45,278 bases of DNA. Origin: CAADGU01 sp964581605 (GTDB lineage Bacteria > Chloroflexota > Anaerolineae > Promineifilales > Promineifilaceae). The notes below the pieces were generated by a model. That model searched no databases. It was given only the letters and a program-made list of their open reading frames with translations, and was not told where the DNA came from. Position numbers and translations under genes: made by a program. Of the stretch, positions 1 to 8,650 are shown piece after piece. Each line of letters opens with the position of its first letter. Within the stretch, counting starts at the first letter, position 1. Location: positions 1-45,278 of the forward strand of contig CAZOPF010000042.1 in the NCBI GenBank assembly GCA_964581605.1, read 5' to 3'.

Positions 1-30
1 TCTCTGCGTTCTCCGCGCCCTCTGCGGTTG
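1..30. repeat. Short-period repeat at the window edge
   Basis: The first 30 bases are built of related units (tctctgcg, ttctccgcg, ccctctgcgg). They resemble the arm at 33871-33900 inside hypF, which reads tttgcgctcttcgcgccctt. This is a partial copy of the junction-repeat family seen throughout the window, cut by the window edge. Confidence 0.5.
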
Positions 31-60
31 AAAATGAAATTTGTCAGTCAACCAGATGCT

Positions 61-2697
61 TCAGTAATGCACCAATGTGGTTGGCTGGCGAAGGGGCAGG
101 GTGATGATGAAGGTTGCGCCAGCATGGGGAGCGCTGGTGGCGGTGATGGTGCCGCTATGCCGTTTGACGATTTTTTGGCAAATTGCCAGCCCAACACCTG
201 TGCCACTGTATTCCTGACGGCCGTGCAGCCGTTGAAATACGCCAAAGATGCGATCCAGGTATTTTTCCTCAAAGCCGATGCCATTATCGCCGACGGTAAT
301 GGTGCAGGTTGTGCGGGTGATGGCGCTGGTTTGGATATGGATGACGGGAGGGATTCCGGCGGTGGTGAATTTTAGTGCGTTACTCAGCAGGTTGAGAAAG
401 AGTTGTTCCATTTGAGTTTCATCGGCCTCAATGGTGGGCAAGGTGTCCACCTGAACGGCCGCGCCTGTCTCTTCTATGCGCATGTCCAGGTCATTCAAAA
501 CGGCCGTCAATACATGATTCAAGTTGACTGTTGTAAACGGCCGTGCCTGAGTTGTTACCCGTGAATAAGCCAACAAATCTACGATGAGTGTTTGCATTCG
601 CGTTGCCGCCTGCTGCATCCGCCGCAAATAATCCATTCCACGTTCGTCCAGCTGACCGGCATAACGCGCCTGCAACTGGTCGCTAAATGTTTGAATTTTG
701 CGCAGGGGTTCTTGCAGATCGTGAGAAGCCGCAAAAGCAAAATCTTGCAAATCTTGATTGCTGCGAGCTAATTCCTGTGAATGACGCTGGATATTCTCGT
801 GCAGGCGGGCGTTTTCCAGAGTAATGGCGGCCTGAGCCGCCAGCAAAGTTAACAACTCGGCATCGGCGTCTGTAAAAAACCCGGGTCTGTTTTTGGCAAT
901 ACTGATAGCGCCCTGCACTTCGTTTCTCCAGAACACTGGTACTCCCAAAATAGAGGTATTTCGTAGAGTGCCCTCAAATTCAGGTGTACGGCCGGGATAT
1001 TCTGAATAATCAGCGACTACCATGGGTGCGCCACTTTGCCACACAGCCCCAATAACATCTTGACCACGCGCCAGTGTGGTGCCCACAGCTAAGGTACCGT
1101 TGTAACCGGCGACCAGTTGCAGAACGTCCTGAGCTGGTTGGTATAGCCATAAAGCCCCCCGGTCGCCATCCACAATTTCCACTGAGTGGGCAATGATGGA
1201 TTGCAGTAACGTGTTCAAATCTAGTTGGGCGGTAATTTCTAGCTCTACCTGGCGCAAAGCTTCCAACTGGGTTTTTTGCTGCCGCAACAGGCTTTCTGTG
1301 CGTTTCTGATGGGTGATGTCGGTGGAAATACCGGCCAACGCATAGGGGCGACCGGCGTCACCAAACAATGGGAATTTAGTCGAAAGATACGTGACCCCGT
1401 TGGGGTCGGCCGTTGGGCTTTCTTCAAACTGCAAAGGGGCGCCAGTGTGCAGAACGGCCAGATCGTTTTTTCGTATTTTGGCGGCGATGGTGGCGGAAAA
1501 GAGTTCATAATCAGTATGGCCCAGAATGTCTGTGCGTGGCAGTTGGATGGCCTTTTCAAAGGGGGCATTAACCATAAGGTAACGGCCGTCTAAATCTTTT
1601 ACAAATATGAGCGCGGAGCTATTTTCAATTAGCCCTTGTAATAATTGCTGGTTTTCATGTCGTTCTTCTTCCGCTTTTTTGCGGTCGGTTATATCTACAA
1701 TTTGCCCAATCAGATGGACCGGTTGCCCGGCCGCATCCCGTTCCAGCACCACTTGTAGCAAAGTATAAACGGTGTGCCCCGCTTTATGGAGGTACCGTTT
1801 TTCCATGAAGAAGCTGCTAATTTCGCCGGCGAGCAGTTGGCGGCCCAGGGCAAGGTTGGCTTCGTGGTCATCAGGGTGTGTGATTTGTAGGAAACTTAGC
1901 CCTTGTAATTCGGCGGCCGTATACCCAAGTGTATTGCAATAGGCCTGATTCACATGGAGTAAACGGCCGTCTGGCCCGGATATAGACATGCCAATGGGCG
2001 CCTGTTCAAAAAGCAGCCGAAACTGTCTTTCGCTGGCTTGTAGTTCCGCATACAACTGTTGTTCTCTATGCCGTTGCTCCTTTTCTATGGAGAGGGTGTA
2101 CCGGCGAAAGCCTGACAACAAGGCGGACATCACTGCCAAAAGTGTAAACGGCCGTAGAAAAACATCGACAAAGGAAATTTCTGGCAGTAACCAGTTAAAG
2201 GATAAGATGGCGATGAGGATCACAAACACCAGCCCCACAGCCTGGCGAAAAGGCAGCAGCACATGACTGACCAGAATGGCGACCAATACCCAGACGAGCG
2301 TGTTGTATACCGGCAATGGAGAGTATTCAGCACGGCCGAACAGGATAAAAAATGGGAACGATGCCAGGGCAAATACAATTCCTGCGGCCGCCCACCCTGA
2401 ATAGCAGGTGCGGCTCAGGTAAAACAACGCCCCCATACAAATGGGTAACAACAAATCGGCCAGTAAAGCCAACAGGGAATCATTATCTGACCCCATAGTT
2501 ATTTGTGAGGCTGTGTGTAGGAGGACAAAGGGCAAAATGATAAGGATGATGGAACTGGTGAGCTGGGCCTGCCGCCGGGCTTCCGGGGAAGCAAGAGTGG
2601 GCGACGGCCGTGTCCAATCTTGCCACCGTTTTCTAAAACGATTCCGCCATGTTGCCTGGTTTAAGCCTTCGCGTATAAACATGATCACTCGCATCAT
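61..2697 (-). CDS. Membrane sensor histidine kinase, PAS-PAS-GAF-HisKA-HATPase
   Basis: An 878-residue sensor kinase. Residues about 45-195 hold five or six hydrophobic segments. Two PAS domains follow (about 226-345 and 352-470, each ending in a DITDRKK or DITHQKR type PAC border), then a GAF domain (about 490-650). The HisKA phospho-acceptor is His659 in ASHDLQEPLRK. The HATPase shows the N box NLLSNALKF, DNGIGFEE and GTGVGLAI. No response regulator lies beside it, so it is an orphan kinase whose partner is unknown. Its catalytic half is very similar to that of the kinase at 16519-18492 (shared HDLQEPLRKIQTF and FQRLHGR), so the two are paralogues. There is no clear Shine-Dalgarno before the first ATG; the third Met (MFIREG) is an alternative start. 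It is divergent from the ABC exporter gene. Confidence 0.93.
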   Translation of the reverse strand: MMRVIMFIREGLNQATWRNRFRKRWQDWTRPSPTLASPEARRQAQLTSSIILIILPFVLLHTASQITMGSDNDSLLALLADLLLPICMGALFYLSRTCYSGWAAAGIVFALASFPFFILFGRAEYSPLPVYNTLVWVLVAILVSHVLLPFRQAVGLVFVILIAILSFNWLLPEISFVDVFLRPFTLLAVMSALLSGFRRYTLSIEKEQRHREQQLYAELQASERQFRLLFEQAPIGMSISGPDGRLLHVNQAYCNTLGYTAAELQGLSFLQITHPDDHEANLALGRQLLAGEISSFFMEKRYLHKAGHTVYTLLQVVLERDAAGQPVHLIGQIVDITDRKKAEEERHENQQLLQGLIENSSALIFVKDLDGRYLMVNAPFEKAIQLPRTDILGHTDYELFSATIAAKIRKNDLAVLHTGAPLQFEESPTADPNGVTYLSTKFPLFGDAGRPYALAGISTDITHQKRTESLLRQQKTQLEALRQVELEITAQLDLNTLLQSIIAHSVEIVDGDRGALWLYQPAQDVLQLVAGYNGTLAVGTTLARGQDVIGAVWQSGAPMVVADYSEYPGRTPEFEGTLRNTSILGVPVFWRNEVQGAISIAKNRPGFFTDADAELLTLLAAQAAITLENARLHENIQRHSQELARSNQDLQDFAFAASHDLQEPLRKIQTFSDQLQARYAGQLDERGMDYLRRMQQAATRMQTLIVDLLAYSRVTTQARPFTTVNLNHVLTAVLNDLDMRIEETGAAVQVDTLPTIEADETQMEQLFLNLLSNALKFTTAGIPPVIHIQTSAITRTTCTITVGDNGIGFEEKYLDRIFGVFQRLHGRQEYSGTGVGLAICQKIVKRHSGTITATSAPHAGATFIITLPLRQPTTLVHY

Positions 2698-2715
2698 TCA
2701 AGAGGTTGACAGCCA

Positions 2716-2769
2716 GTGATGCGTGATACGTGACCAGAGATAATTCGCGCATCACCCGCCACACATCAC
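2716..2769. repeat. Tandem/inverted junction repeat
   Basis: The left arm is made of gtgatgcgtgatacgtgac and the right arm (2747-2769) of gcatcac, ccgcc and acatcac units, so the two arms are partly complementary. It lies between the divergent kinase and ABC genes. Related units (cacgcatcacgcatcacgg) occur at 18372-18391. Confidence 0.55.
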
Positions 2770-2931
2770 CCTGGCCCTACCAAATCTTGAAAAACCAACA
2801 TATCTCTGGCCTACCCATATGACCAGTACACAATCTGCCTTGTTTAGGCCATACTTCTGCACACGGCAAGCTGGCAAAGCCAACTACCGTATTCTAAATC
2901 CATAGCTCAATTGTATTGTAACGGAGGCAAT

Positions 2932-4923
2932 ATGGCTTTTCACGGCGCAGGCTGGTGGGCCTACATTTCACATGACGAAAAAAGCGAACGCCCGGCTATT
3001 TCTAAAGCGTTGTTATACCGGGTATGGAGTTTTGCACGGCCGTACCGCCTCAAGATCATCGCCCTCATTTTCACCATCTTACTCATCACTGCCTTTACCT
3101 TGCTCTCGCCCCTGCTGTTACGCCAGTTGATAGATGTTGCCATTCCCCAAAAAGACGTGGCTCGCCTGACTTTATTAGCATTTGGCATGGTTGCCATCCC
3201 TCTGGTGAACGGCTTGATTGGCATCTGGCAGCGCAAACTCAATTCTGAAATTGGTGAAGGTGTTATTTATGATTTGCGGCGCAGCCTATATGCCCATATG
3301 CAGCGCATGTCCTTGCGGTTCTTCACGGAAACGCGCACCGGCGAACTGATGTCTCGCCTGAATAATGATGTCATTGGGGCACAACGAGCCGTCAGCGAAA
3401 CGATTGTCACCATTATCACCAATACTATTTTTCTTATCGGCAGCCTGGCGATAATGTTTGCTCTGGAATGGCGGCTGACTCTTTTGGGGCTGGCTGTGCT
3501 GCCTCTGTTTGTGTTGCCAGCACGGCGAATTGGGCGGCGGCTGCGGGCGTTGCACCGGCAATCATTGGAATATAACGCCGAAATGAATGCCGCAATGAAT
3601 GAGACGCTCAACGTCAGTGGGGCCATGCTCGTTAAGTTATTTGGCCGGGAACAACAGGAACTGACACGCTTTAGCCAGGATGCGGCGATGGTGCGGGATA
3701 TTGGGGTGCGTTCGGCCGTTGTCAGCCGTACCTTTTTTATGATGCTCGGTGTGGTGGGGGCAGTGGGCACGGCCGTTGTTTATTGGGTTGGTGGTTATAT
3801 GGCTATTGCTGACGCTCTCACAGTGGGCACCATTGTGGCTCTGGGCGCATACCTCATGCAGGTGTATGCCCCCCTGATGGCGCTCACCAATGCCCCGGTT
3901 GAGTTTGCCCAAAGTATGGTTAGTTTTGAACGGGTGTTTGAGGTGCTGGACATCCCCGTAGAAATCCAGGAAAAACCAGATGCACCAGCACTCAAAGTGG
4001 CCGACGGCCGTATCGAATTCCAAAATGTCTCCTTTAGTTACCAAAACAGAGGGCAGCGCAGCGGCCTGGCGGAAGTTGCCCGCATGGGGTGGGGCGGTGA
4101 CAGTGAGGCATACTTAAAACGTGGCAAAAAGCGCCAGCTGGCTAACGGCCAACAGGAGCAATCCGCTAACGGCCAGACAGCTGTGCCAGAACTGGAAGCG
4201 TTAGACCCGGCCAGCTTAACCGAAGAAAAACGATACGCCTTACAAGATATTTCTTTCACTATCGAACCCGGCCAACTGGTGGCGCTCGTTGGCCCCAGCG
4301 GAGCGGGCAAAACCACCATTACCTACCTGCTGCCCCGGTTATATGATCCCACAGACGGCCGTATTCTCATTGACGGCCGTCCGCTTCCCGATGTCTCCCT
4401 CGCTTCCCTGGCCGATAACATCGGCATGGTGACACAAGAAAGTTACCTCTTTTACGATACCATCCGCGCCAATTTGCTCTATGCCCGCCCCCACGCCACC
4501 GAAACAGATATGGTAGCGGCCGCCAAAGCTGCCAATATCCACGACTTCATAATCTCCCTGCCCGACCGTTACGATACTGTGGTAGGCGAACGCGGCTACC
4601 GCCTGAGCGGCGGCGAACGTCAACGTATTGCTATTGCCCGGGTGGTTCTAAAAAATCCACGTATCCTCATATTGGATGAAGCCACCTCGCATCTCGATTC
4701 CGTGTCTGAGGCACTCATTCAAGAGGCTTTGCAGCGTATTATGCAAAATCGCAGCAGCCTGGTGATTGCCCATCGCCTCTCTACCATCCTGGCGGCCGAT
4801 AAAATCCTGGTGATGGACAAAGGTCGCCTGGCCGAACAAGGCAAACATGCTGAATTATTAGCACTCGGCGGTTTATATGCCACCCTTTATGAAACCCAAT
4901 TTAAGCCTACCGAACTGATTTAG
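2932..4923 (+). CDS. ABC transporter, fused permease and ATPase (type I exporter half)
   Basis: A 663-residue half-exporter of the MsbA/LmrA class: an N-terminal six-helix transmembrane domain (about residues 30-320) and a C-terminal nucleotide-binding domain. Visible motifs are Walker A GPSGAGKTT (about residue 453), Q-loop VTQESYLFYDT, signature LSGGERQRIAIAR (about 557), Walker B ILILDEATSHLD (about 580) and H-loop VIAHRLS. The ATG at 2932 is chosen because acggagg (2921-2927) sits just before it; an upstream TTG at 2911 is not supported. Oddity: about 64 extra residues (nt 4044-4236) split the first strands of the ATPase, between VSFSY and ALQDISF; family members have about five residues there. 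The insert contains a twice-repeated gctaacggcc. The substrate cannot be told. The gene ends in a strong terminator. Confidence 0.95.
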   Translation: MAFHGAGWWAYISHDEKSERPAISKALLYRVWSFARPYRLKIIALIFTILLITAFTLLSPLLLRQLIDVAIPQKDVARLTLLAFGMVAIPLVNGLIGIWQRKLNSEIGEGVIYDLRRSLYAHMQRMSLRFFTETRTGELMSRLNNDVIGAQRAVSETIVTIITNTIFLIGSLAIMFALEWRLTLLGLAVLPLFVLPARRIGRRLRALHRQSLEYNAEMNAAMNETLNVSGAMLVKLFGREQQELTRFSQDAAMVRDIGVRSAVVSRTFFMMLGVVGAVGTAVVYWVGGYMAIADALTVGTIVALGAYLMQVYAPLMALTNAPVEFAQSMVSFERVFEVLDIPVEIQEKPDAPALKVADGRIEFQNVSFSYQNRGQRSGLAEVARMGWGGDSEAYLKRGKKRQLANGQQEQSANGQTAVPELEALDPASLTEEKRYALQDISFTIEPGQLVALVGPSGAGKTTITYLLPRLYDPTDGRILIDGRPLPDVSLASLADNIGMVTQESYLFYDTIRANLLYARPHATETDMVAAAKAANIHDFIISLPDRYDTVVGERGYRLSGGERQRIAIARVVLKNPRILILDEATSHLDSVSEALIQEALQRIMQNRSSLVIAHRLSTILAADKILVMDKGRLAEQGKHAELLALGGLYATLYETQFKPTELI

Positions 4924-4933
4924 CCTGAAAAAC

Positions 4934-4970
4934 AAACGCCCGGCTCAAGACCGGGCGTTTATTTTTATTT
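4934..4970 (+). terminator. Rho-independent terminator after the ABC exporter
   Basis: A perfect 10-bp stem, aaacgcccgg (4934-4943) with ccgggcgttt (4951-4960), has a 7-base loop and is followed by atttttattt. It lies 10 bases after the exporter stop. The minus-strand small gene ends at 4965, so the hairpin may serve both convergent genes. Confidence 0.9.
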
Positions 4971-5063
4971 CTGCTGCCGTCGCTGCTGTATGGCCGGAAT
5001 GGTGGCGGCGGCTATCACCAGCAAAAAAGCCAATCCCATTACAATCAGTCCAATGGGGTCCAT
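4965..5063 (-). CDS. 32-residue single-span membrane peptide
   Basis: A short open frame of 32 codons plus TAA, starting MDPIGLIVMG and ending QQRRQQK. It encodes one hydrophobic helix (about residues 4-24) followed by a basic tail, as expected of a small inner-membrane peptide with its C-terminus in the cytoplasm. Support for expression is a near-perfect Shine-Dalgarno (minus-strand aaggaggt, complementary to about 5072-5079) eight bases before the ATG, and a stop codon that runs straight into the shared terminator hairpin. I recognise no family. It is not similar to the other tiny membrane proteins at 18386-18508 and 21928-22209. Confidence 0.6.
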   Translation of the reverse strand: MDPIGLIVMGLAFLLVIAAATIPAIQQRRQQK

Positions 5064-5169
5064 CTACCAAAACCTCCTTCAACAAACATTTGCAAAAATG
5101 ACATCATCAATTGTAGGCAGCGGATTGCTGATGGGCAACCGGCGAAAGCCGGATGATCTCACCACTGAT

Positions 5170-5472
5170 TTAGGGTGAGATGCCATCTTGTTTAGCCTGG
5201 AGCTGAAAATAATCGGCCGCTGCTTCTGGAGTTGAGAATTGTTTGTTCCAATGAGCGTAAATTTCCAGGTATTTCTTGCTGGTAAAAATAATAGCCGGAA
5301 TCCACCCATGACGGGGAAGGGGAGGATGAACCGCGCCGCACAGCCCGCCATTTTGGGGGCGCGGGAACTGCCAGATTACCCAGGTATACAGCTCTTCATA
5401 CGACAACCGGGTAGGTTTTTCATTACTCAAAGCAATACCAGCAACCACTTGTTGTACGGGGGTCTGGGACAT
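5170..5472 (-). CDS. Hypothetical protein, 100 residues
   Basis: A 100-residue soluble protein of unknown function beginning MSQTPVQQVVAGIA. It has no signal peptide or membrane segment. It contains several aromatic-rich stretches (YTWVIWQFPRP, YLEIYAHWNKQF) and a single Cys. A weak Shine-Dalgarno (aggaaa on the minus strand) precedes the ATG. The frame is open with no overlap to other plausible genes, and the gene runs in the same direction as the HAD phosphatase upstream of it (gap about 40 bases), so it may share that transcript. I cannot assign a family. Confidence 0.7.
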   Translation of the reverse strand: MSQTPVQQVVAGIALSNEKPTRLSYEELYTWVIWQFPRPQNGGLCGAVHPPLPRHGWIPAIIFTSKKYLEIYAHWNKQFSTPEAAADYFQLQAKQDGISP

Positions 5473-5514
5473 TTCATTTCCTGTTCTGTTTAGATAATTT
5501 GCCAGCGTTTATAG

Positions 5515-6201
5515 TTAAGCCAGCAAAACTTCCAAGACCATTTGCCTGTCTGCCAGGTTATCGAAGAGATAATCAGGCTGGTATTTGGCTAATGTTGCGG
5601 CGGAGTGCCAACCACTGGCTACGGCTACGGCCGTTACTTTTCCGGCCCGGGCACATAATATGTCCGCAGGGGTATCACCAATAATGACCGTATTGTAACC
5701 ACTGAATTCATGTCCGGTCAACTGATTTGCTCGCTCAATGGCCAGGGCGGGTAATAAATTGCGATCCAATGCATCTGAGCCGTAAACGCCTACTTTGAAC
5801 TGCGCCGGGTCAATCCCGGCCGCGCTTAATTTCATCGGCGCGGTGAGGTGAGCATTGCCGGTTAATAAGCCTAATACCACACCGTCATGTGCTTGCAAAG
5901 CAGCTAATAGTTCTGGCACGCCGGGGCAGGGGTGCATCTCCCGGTGCGGGAAAATCTCTTGCCCTTTGGCAGCCATCAGTTCGTACACTTGCGGTAATTT
6001 GGCGGTAATTTCTTCAGAGGAAAAGCCAACGGCCGTCATCAAATCCAGCACAATGCGCGGGTCTGTTTTGCCGCTCATATGGTACTCTGCCAGCGGCCCG
6101 GCCGTGCCAAAGACTTGCTCCAGGGCGTAAGCCAGCGTTTCCCGTCCTGCACCCTGGCTGCGGATGAGTGTGCCGTCAATATCGAAAAGGAGGAGTTTCA
6201 T
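5515..6201 (-). CDS. HAD-superfamily phosphatase (phosphoglycolate phosphatase-like)
   Basis: A 228-residue hydrolase with the haloacid dehalogenase signature: motif I DIDGTL (nucleophile Asp7, acid/base Asp9), motif II LLTGN with the Thr/Gly pair, and motif IV IIGDTPAD near the C-terminus. An alpha-helical cap is inserted after motif I, as in the Gph/PGP branch, so a small phospho-metabolite such as 2-phosphoglycolate is a likely but unproven substrate. The gene lies 19 bases downstream of the DapA-family gene on the same strand. No good Shine-Dalgarno is visible, which fits translation coupled to the gene before it. Confidence 0.9.
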   Translation of the reverse strand: MKLLLFDIDGTLIRSQGAGRETLAYALEQVFGTAGPLAEYHMSGKTDPRIVLDLMTAVGFSSEEITAKLPQVYELMAAKGQEIFPHREMHPCPGVPELLAALQAHDGVVLGLLTGNAHLTAPMKLSAAGIDPAQFKVGVYGSDALDRNLLPALAIERANQLTGHEFSGYNTVIIGDTPADILCARAGKVTAVAVASGWHSAATLAKYQPDYLFDNLADRQMVLEVLLA

Positions 6202-6220
6202 GGAGGTTGGGGATATTGAG

Positions 6221-7126
6221 CTATTGTGCCAATATCTCTTTCATCTCTGGCCAGATAGGTTTTTCTGGCATAGCACGCGGCGGCACGGCCGTACCCACAT
6301 CAATACCCCGCTCCGTTAAAATCTGTTTGATGCCGCCAATGCGTGCCCCCGCGGGCAGGCAGGGCAGCAATCGGTTAATCAGCCGGTGTTGGCGCTGCGC
6401 TTCGGCCATATCTCTGGCGGCAAAAGCGCGGGTGAGGGCCACAAAGGGTTCGGGCACGGCCGTACACAGCCCACTGATGATCCCATCTGCCCCCATGGCC
6501 AGCGAACCCAACGCAATGGCCTCATTTCCCACCAGCACCATGGCCCGTTCCGGCGCGACGATGATATGGCGGCGGATAACTTGGGCGTCAGGTCGGCTGC
6601 ATTTGATACCGGCCAGCGAGGGGATCGCCTTTCCCAGCCGGGCAAACAGTTCCGGGGAAACACCGTTAGTTGCCATTTGGGGAATGTCATACAGCAGCAG
6701 AGGCATGCCCGGCACGGCCGTGGCTACCGCTTCAAAATAGGCAGCCAACCCGTCATCATCCATGCCGTAAAAATAGGGCGTAACGACGGCAATGCCGTCT
6801 GCACCAATTTCAGCGGCGTGGCGGGCCAGGGTCACGGCCGTGTCCAGCCGGTTGGTGCCAACATGCACGATGACGGGCACACGGCCGTTGGCTGCTGCCA
6901 GCGAGGCTTCATGCAGCCGCATCCGTTCCGTTTCCGTCAGCAGCACCCCTTCGCCGGTAGTGCCACCCACAAACAAGCCGCGCACGCCGGCCTGAATGAG
7001 AAAGTCGGCCAGAGTGGGGATGACGGCCGTGTTCACCGTATAACCATCCACCAGCACGGGTGTAGCCATCGCTGGCGTTACACCACCGGCCAGCTTTCGT
7101 TTCAATTGTGCCATTCGCTCGCTCAC
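6221..7126 (-). CDS. DapA/NAL-family class I aldolase
   Basis: A 301-residue TIM-barrel enzyme of the dihydrodipicolinate synthase/N-acetylneuraminate lyase family. The Schiff-base lysine is Lys175 (GIKCS) and the catalytic tyrosine is Tyr146 (LLYDIP). The carboxylate-binding GTTGEG loop is at residues 55-60. Length and motifs are normal for the family. Members catalyse aldol condensation or cleavage with pyruvate. The neighbouring HAD phosphatase and aminotransferase do not belong to lysine synthesis, so the true substrate could be another 2-keto acid. A Gly-Ala rich stretch and several TAV tripeptides come from ACGGCCGT octamers, which occur about six times in this gene. Confidence 0.9.
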   Translation of the reverse strand: MSERMAQLKRKLAGGVTPAMATPVLVDGYTVNTAVIPTLADFLIQAGVRGLFVGGTTGEGVLLTETERMRLHEASLAAANGRVPVIVHVGTNRLDTAVTLARHAAEIGADGIAVVTPYFYGMDDDGLAAYFEAVATAVPGMPLLLYDIPQMATNGVSPELFARLGKAIPSLAGIKCSRPDAQVIRRHIIVAPERAMVLVGNEAIALGSLAMGADGIISGLCTAVPEPFVALTRAFAARDMAEAQRQHRLINRLLPCLPAGARIGGIKQILTERGIDVGTAVPPRAMPEKPIWPEMKEILAQ

Positions 7127-7138
7127 CTGATCACCTTT

Positions 7139-7185
7139 GGAATTATGAATTAGGAATTAGGAATTATGAATTATGAATTATGAAG
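7139..7185. repeat. Period-7 tandem repeat (gaattat/gaattag)
   Basis: Six to seven head-to-tail copies of a heptamer alternating between gaattat and gaattag, lying between the aminotransferase and the DapA-family gene. Unlike most junction repeats in the window it has no clear inverted arm. It resembles the short tandemly repeated repetitive (STRR) heptamers described in filamentous cyanobacteria. Confidence 0.75.
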
Positions 7186-7219
7186 AGAGATAACCTCACC
7201 TCATCACCTCAACACTTGA

Positions 7220-8548
7220 TCACAAGTATCGCGCCTCTGCTTCGGTTACGGCCGTTTCCAAAATGTGCAGCCCTTCTTCTACCAGATTGCGTTCGATATT
7301 GAGAGGGGGAATAAAACGGATGGTGTTGGTGCCACAAGGCAGCAGCAACAGCCCCTTTTGGAATGCGCTGTGAATTACGTGATTGCGCAATTCCACCGCC
7401 CGTTCCTTTGTTTCCCGACTCTTAACAAACTCTGCGCCAATCATCAGGCCGCGACCGCGCACCTCGCCAATGCTGGGGTGGCGGCTTTCCATTTCCACCA
7501 GGGCATCCTGGATAAATTGGCCGGTCTGGGCGGCCTGGTTGAGCAGCCCTTCCTGCTCAATGGTGGTCAGAGTGGCGACGGCCGCCGCCACCGCAATCGG
7601 ATTCCCGCCAAACGTACTACCATGCGCCCCCGGTTTCCAATCCATCACCTCTTTGCGGGCAATAATGCCGCCCAGGGGCAGGCCGCTGGCAATACCTTTG
7701 GCAAAACAGACGATGTCTGGCTCCACCTCTTCATGTTCCACCGCCCACCATTTGCCGGTGCGGCCGACGCCGCTCTGCACCTCATCCACAATGAGCAATA
7801 TGCCGTAGCGGTCACACAATTCGCGCAGGCGGGGCATGAAGTGGGGGGCGGGCACAATGTAGCCCCCTTCCCCCTGAATGGGTTCGATCATCACGGCAGC
7901 CACATCATTTGGGGCAATGGTGGTGCGGAAAAGCTGCTCTTCCAGGAAGTTGATGACGGCGTCGCCATACAATTCGCCGGGCTGCTGCACGATGATGGGG
8001 CGGTAGGGGTTGGGGTAGGGCACGTGATACACCTTCACGCCGGAGAGGTAGTTGGCGCGCTGCACCGCTTTGCTGGCGGTGAAGGAGAGGGCGCCCAGGG
8101 TACGGCCGTGAAACCCGCCCAGAAAACCAACAAACCGGGTACGCCCTGTTTTATACATCGCCAGTTTGATAGCTGCTTCCACGGCCTCGGTGCCAGAATT
8201 GCTGAAAAAGACGCGCGTCTCATCGGATATAGGCGCAGTGGCTTGCAGCTTTTCGGCCAGTTCCACCGCATTGGGATAATAGAAGTCGCTCAGACAAATA
8301 TGCCAGAATTTGTCAATTTGCTCTTTCACCGCCTCCACCACGCGGGGATGGCGGTGGCCCACATTGAGAACGCCAATACCGGCCATGAAGTCAATGTAAC
8401 GACGGCCGTCTACATCCCATACCTCAGACCCTTCCGCCCGTTCTACCACCAACCCATACTCACGGGTATACGATGGCGACAACGCCTCTAAATCTCGCTC
8501 GATAATGGCCCGGCCATTCGGCCCGGCCTGTTTCATGTGCAATTCCAT
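7220..8548 (-). CDS. Class III PLP-dependent aminotransferase (GabT/ArgD-like)
   Basis: A 442-residue fold-type I aminotransferase. The PLP Schiff-base lysine is Lys284 in CFAKGIASG, and the cofactor-pyridine aspartate is Asp255 in LLIVDEVQSGVGRTG. The phosphate-binding SNSGTEAVEAAIKLA lies at about 116-130. Length and sequence are closest to 4-aminobutyrate and acetylornithine aminotransferases, which move an omega-amino group to 2-oxoglutarate; which of these applies cannot be told from context because no arginine or GABA genes are nearby. Two Met codons lie near the start (MELHM), and the first is taken. A tandem repeat separates it from the downstream aldolase gene. Confidence 0.92.
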   Translation of the reverse strand: MELHMKQAGPNGRAIIERDLEALSPSYTREYGLVVERAEGSEVWDVDGRRYIDFMAGIGVLNVGHRHPRVVEAVKEQIDKFWHICLSDFYYPNAVELAEKLQATAPISDETRVFFSNSGTEAVEAAIKLAMYKTGRTRFVGFLGGFHGRTLGALSFTASKAVQRANYLSGVKVYHVPYPNPYRPIIVQQPGELYGDAVINFLEEQLFRTTIAPNDVAAVMIEPIQGEGGYIVPAPHFMPRLRELCDRYGILLIVDEVQSGVGRTGKWWAVEHEEVEPDIVCFAKGIASGLPLGGIIARKEVMDWKPGAHGSTFGGNPIAVAAAVATLTTIEQEGLLNQAAQTGQFIQDALVEMESRHPSIGEVRGRGLMIGAEFVKSRETKERAVELRNHVIHSAFQKGLLLLPCGTNTIRFIPPLNIERNLVEEGLHILETAVTEAEARYL

Positions 8549-8591
8549 AAGTCAATAAACTCCTGTGCTAAAGATATGTGGGCGATGGGGG

Positions 8592-8647
8592 CGAGGCAGT
8601 TGGGGTTAGATTAGTCTGGCAAGACAAGGTTATACCCAACTGCCTCG
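8592..8647. repeat. Inverted repeat between clpS and the aminotransferase
   Basis: A perfect 13-bp inverted repeat, cgaggcagttggg (8592-8604) and cccaactgcctcg (8635-8647), is separated by 30 bases. It sits four bases beyond the clpS stop on the minus strand. There is no T-run, so it is either a weak terminator, an mRNA 3' stabiliser or a dispersed palindrome. Confidence 0.6.
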
Positions 8648-8650
8648 TCC

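Noticed and set aside
2911..2931. TTG start for the ABC exporter
   Set aside because: The ATG at 2932 has a correctly placed acggagg, whereas the TTG has none.
7265..8491. A 408-codon plus-strand frame opposite the aminotransferase
   Set aside because: The aminotransferase on the minus strand has its full catalytic motifs; the opposite frame shows none.
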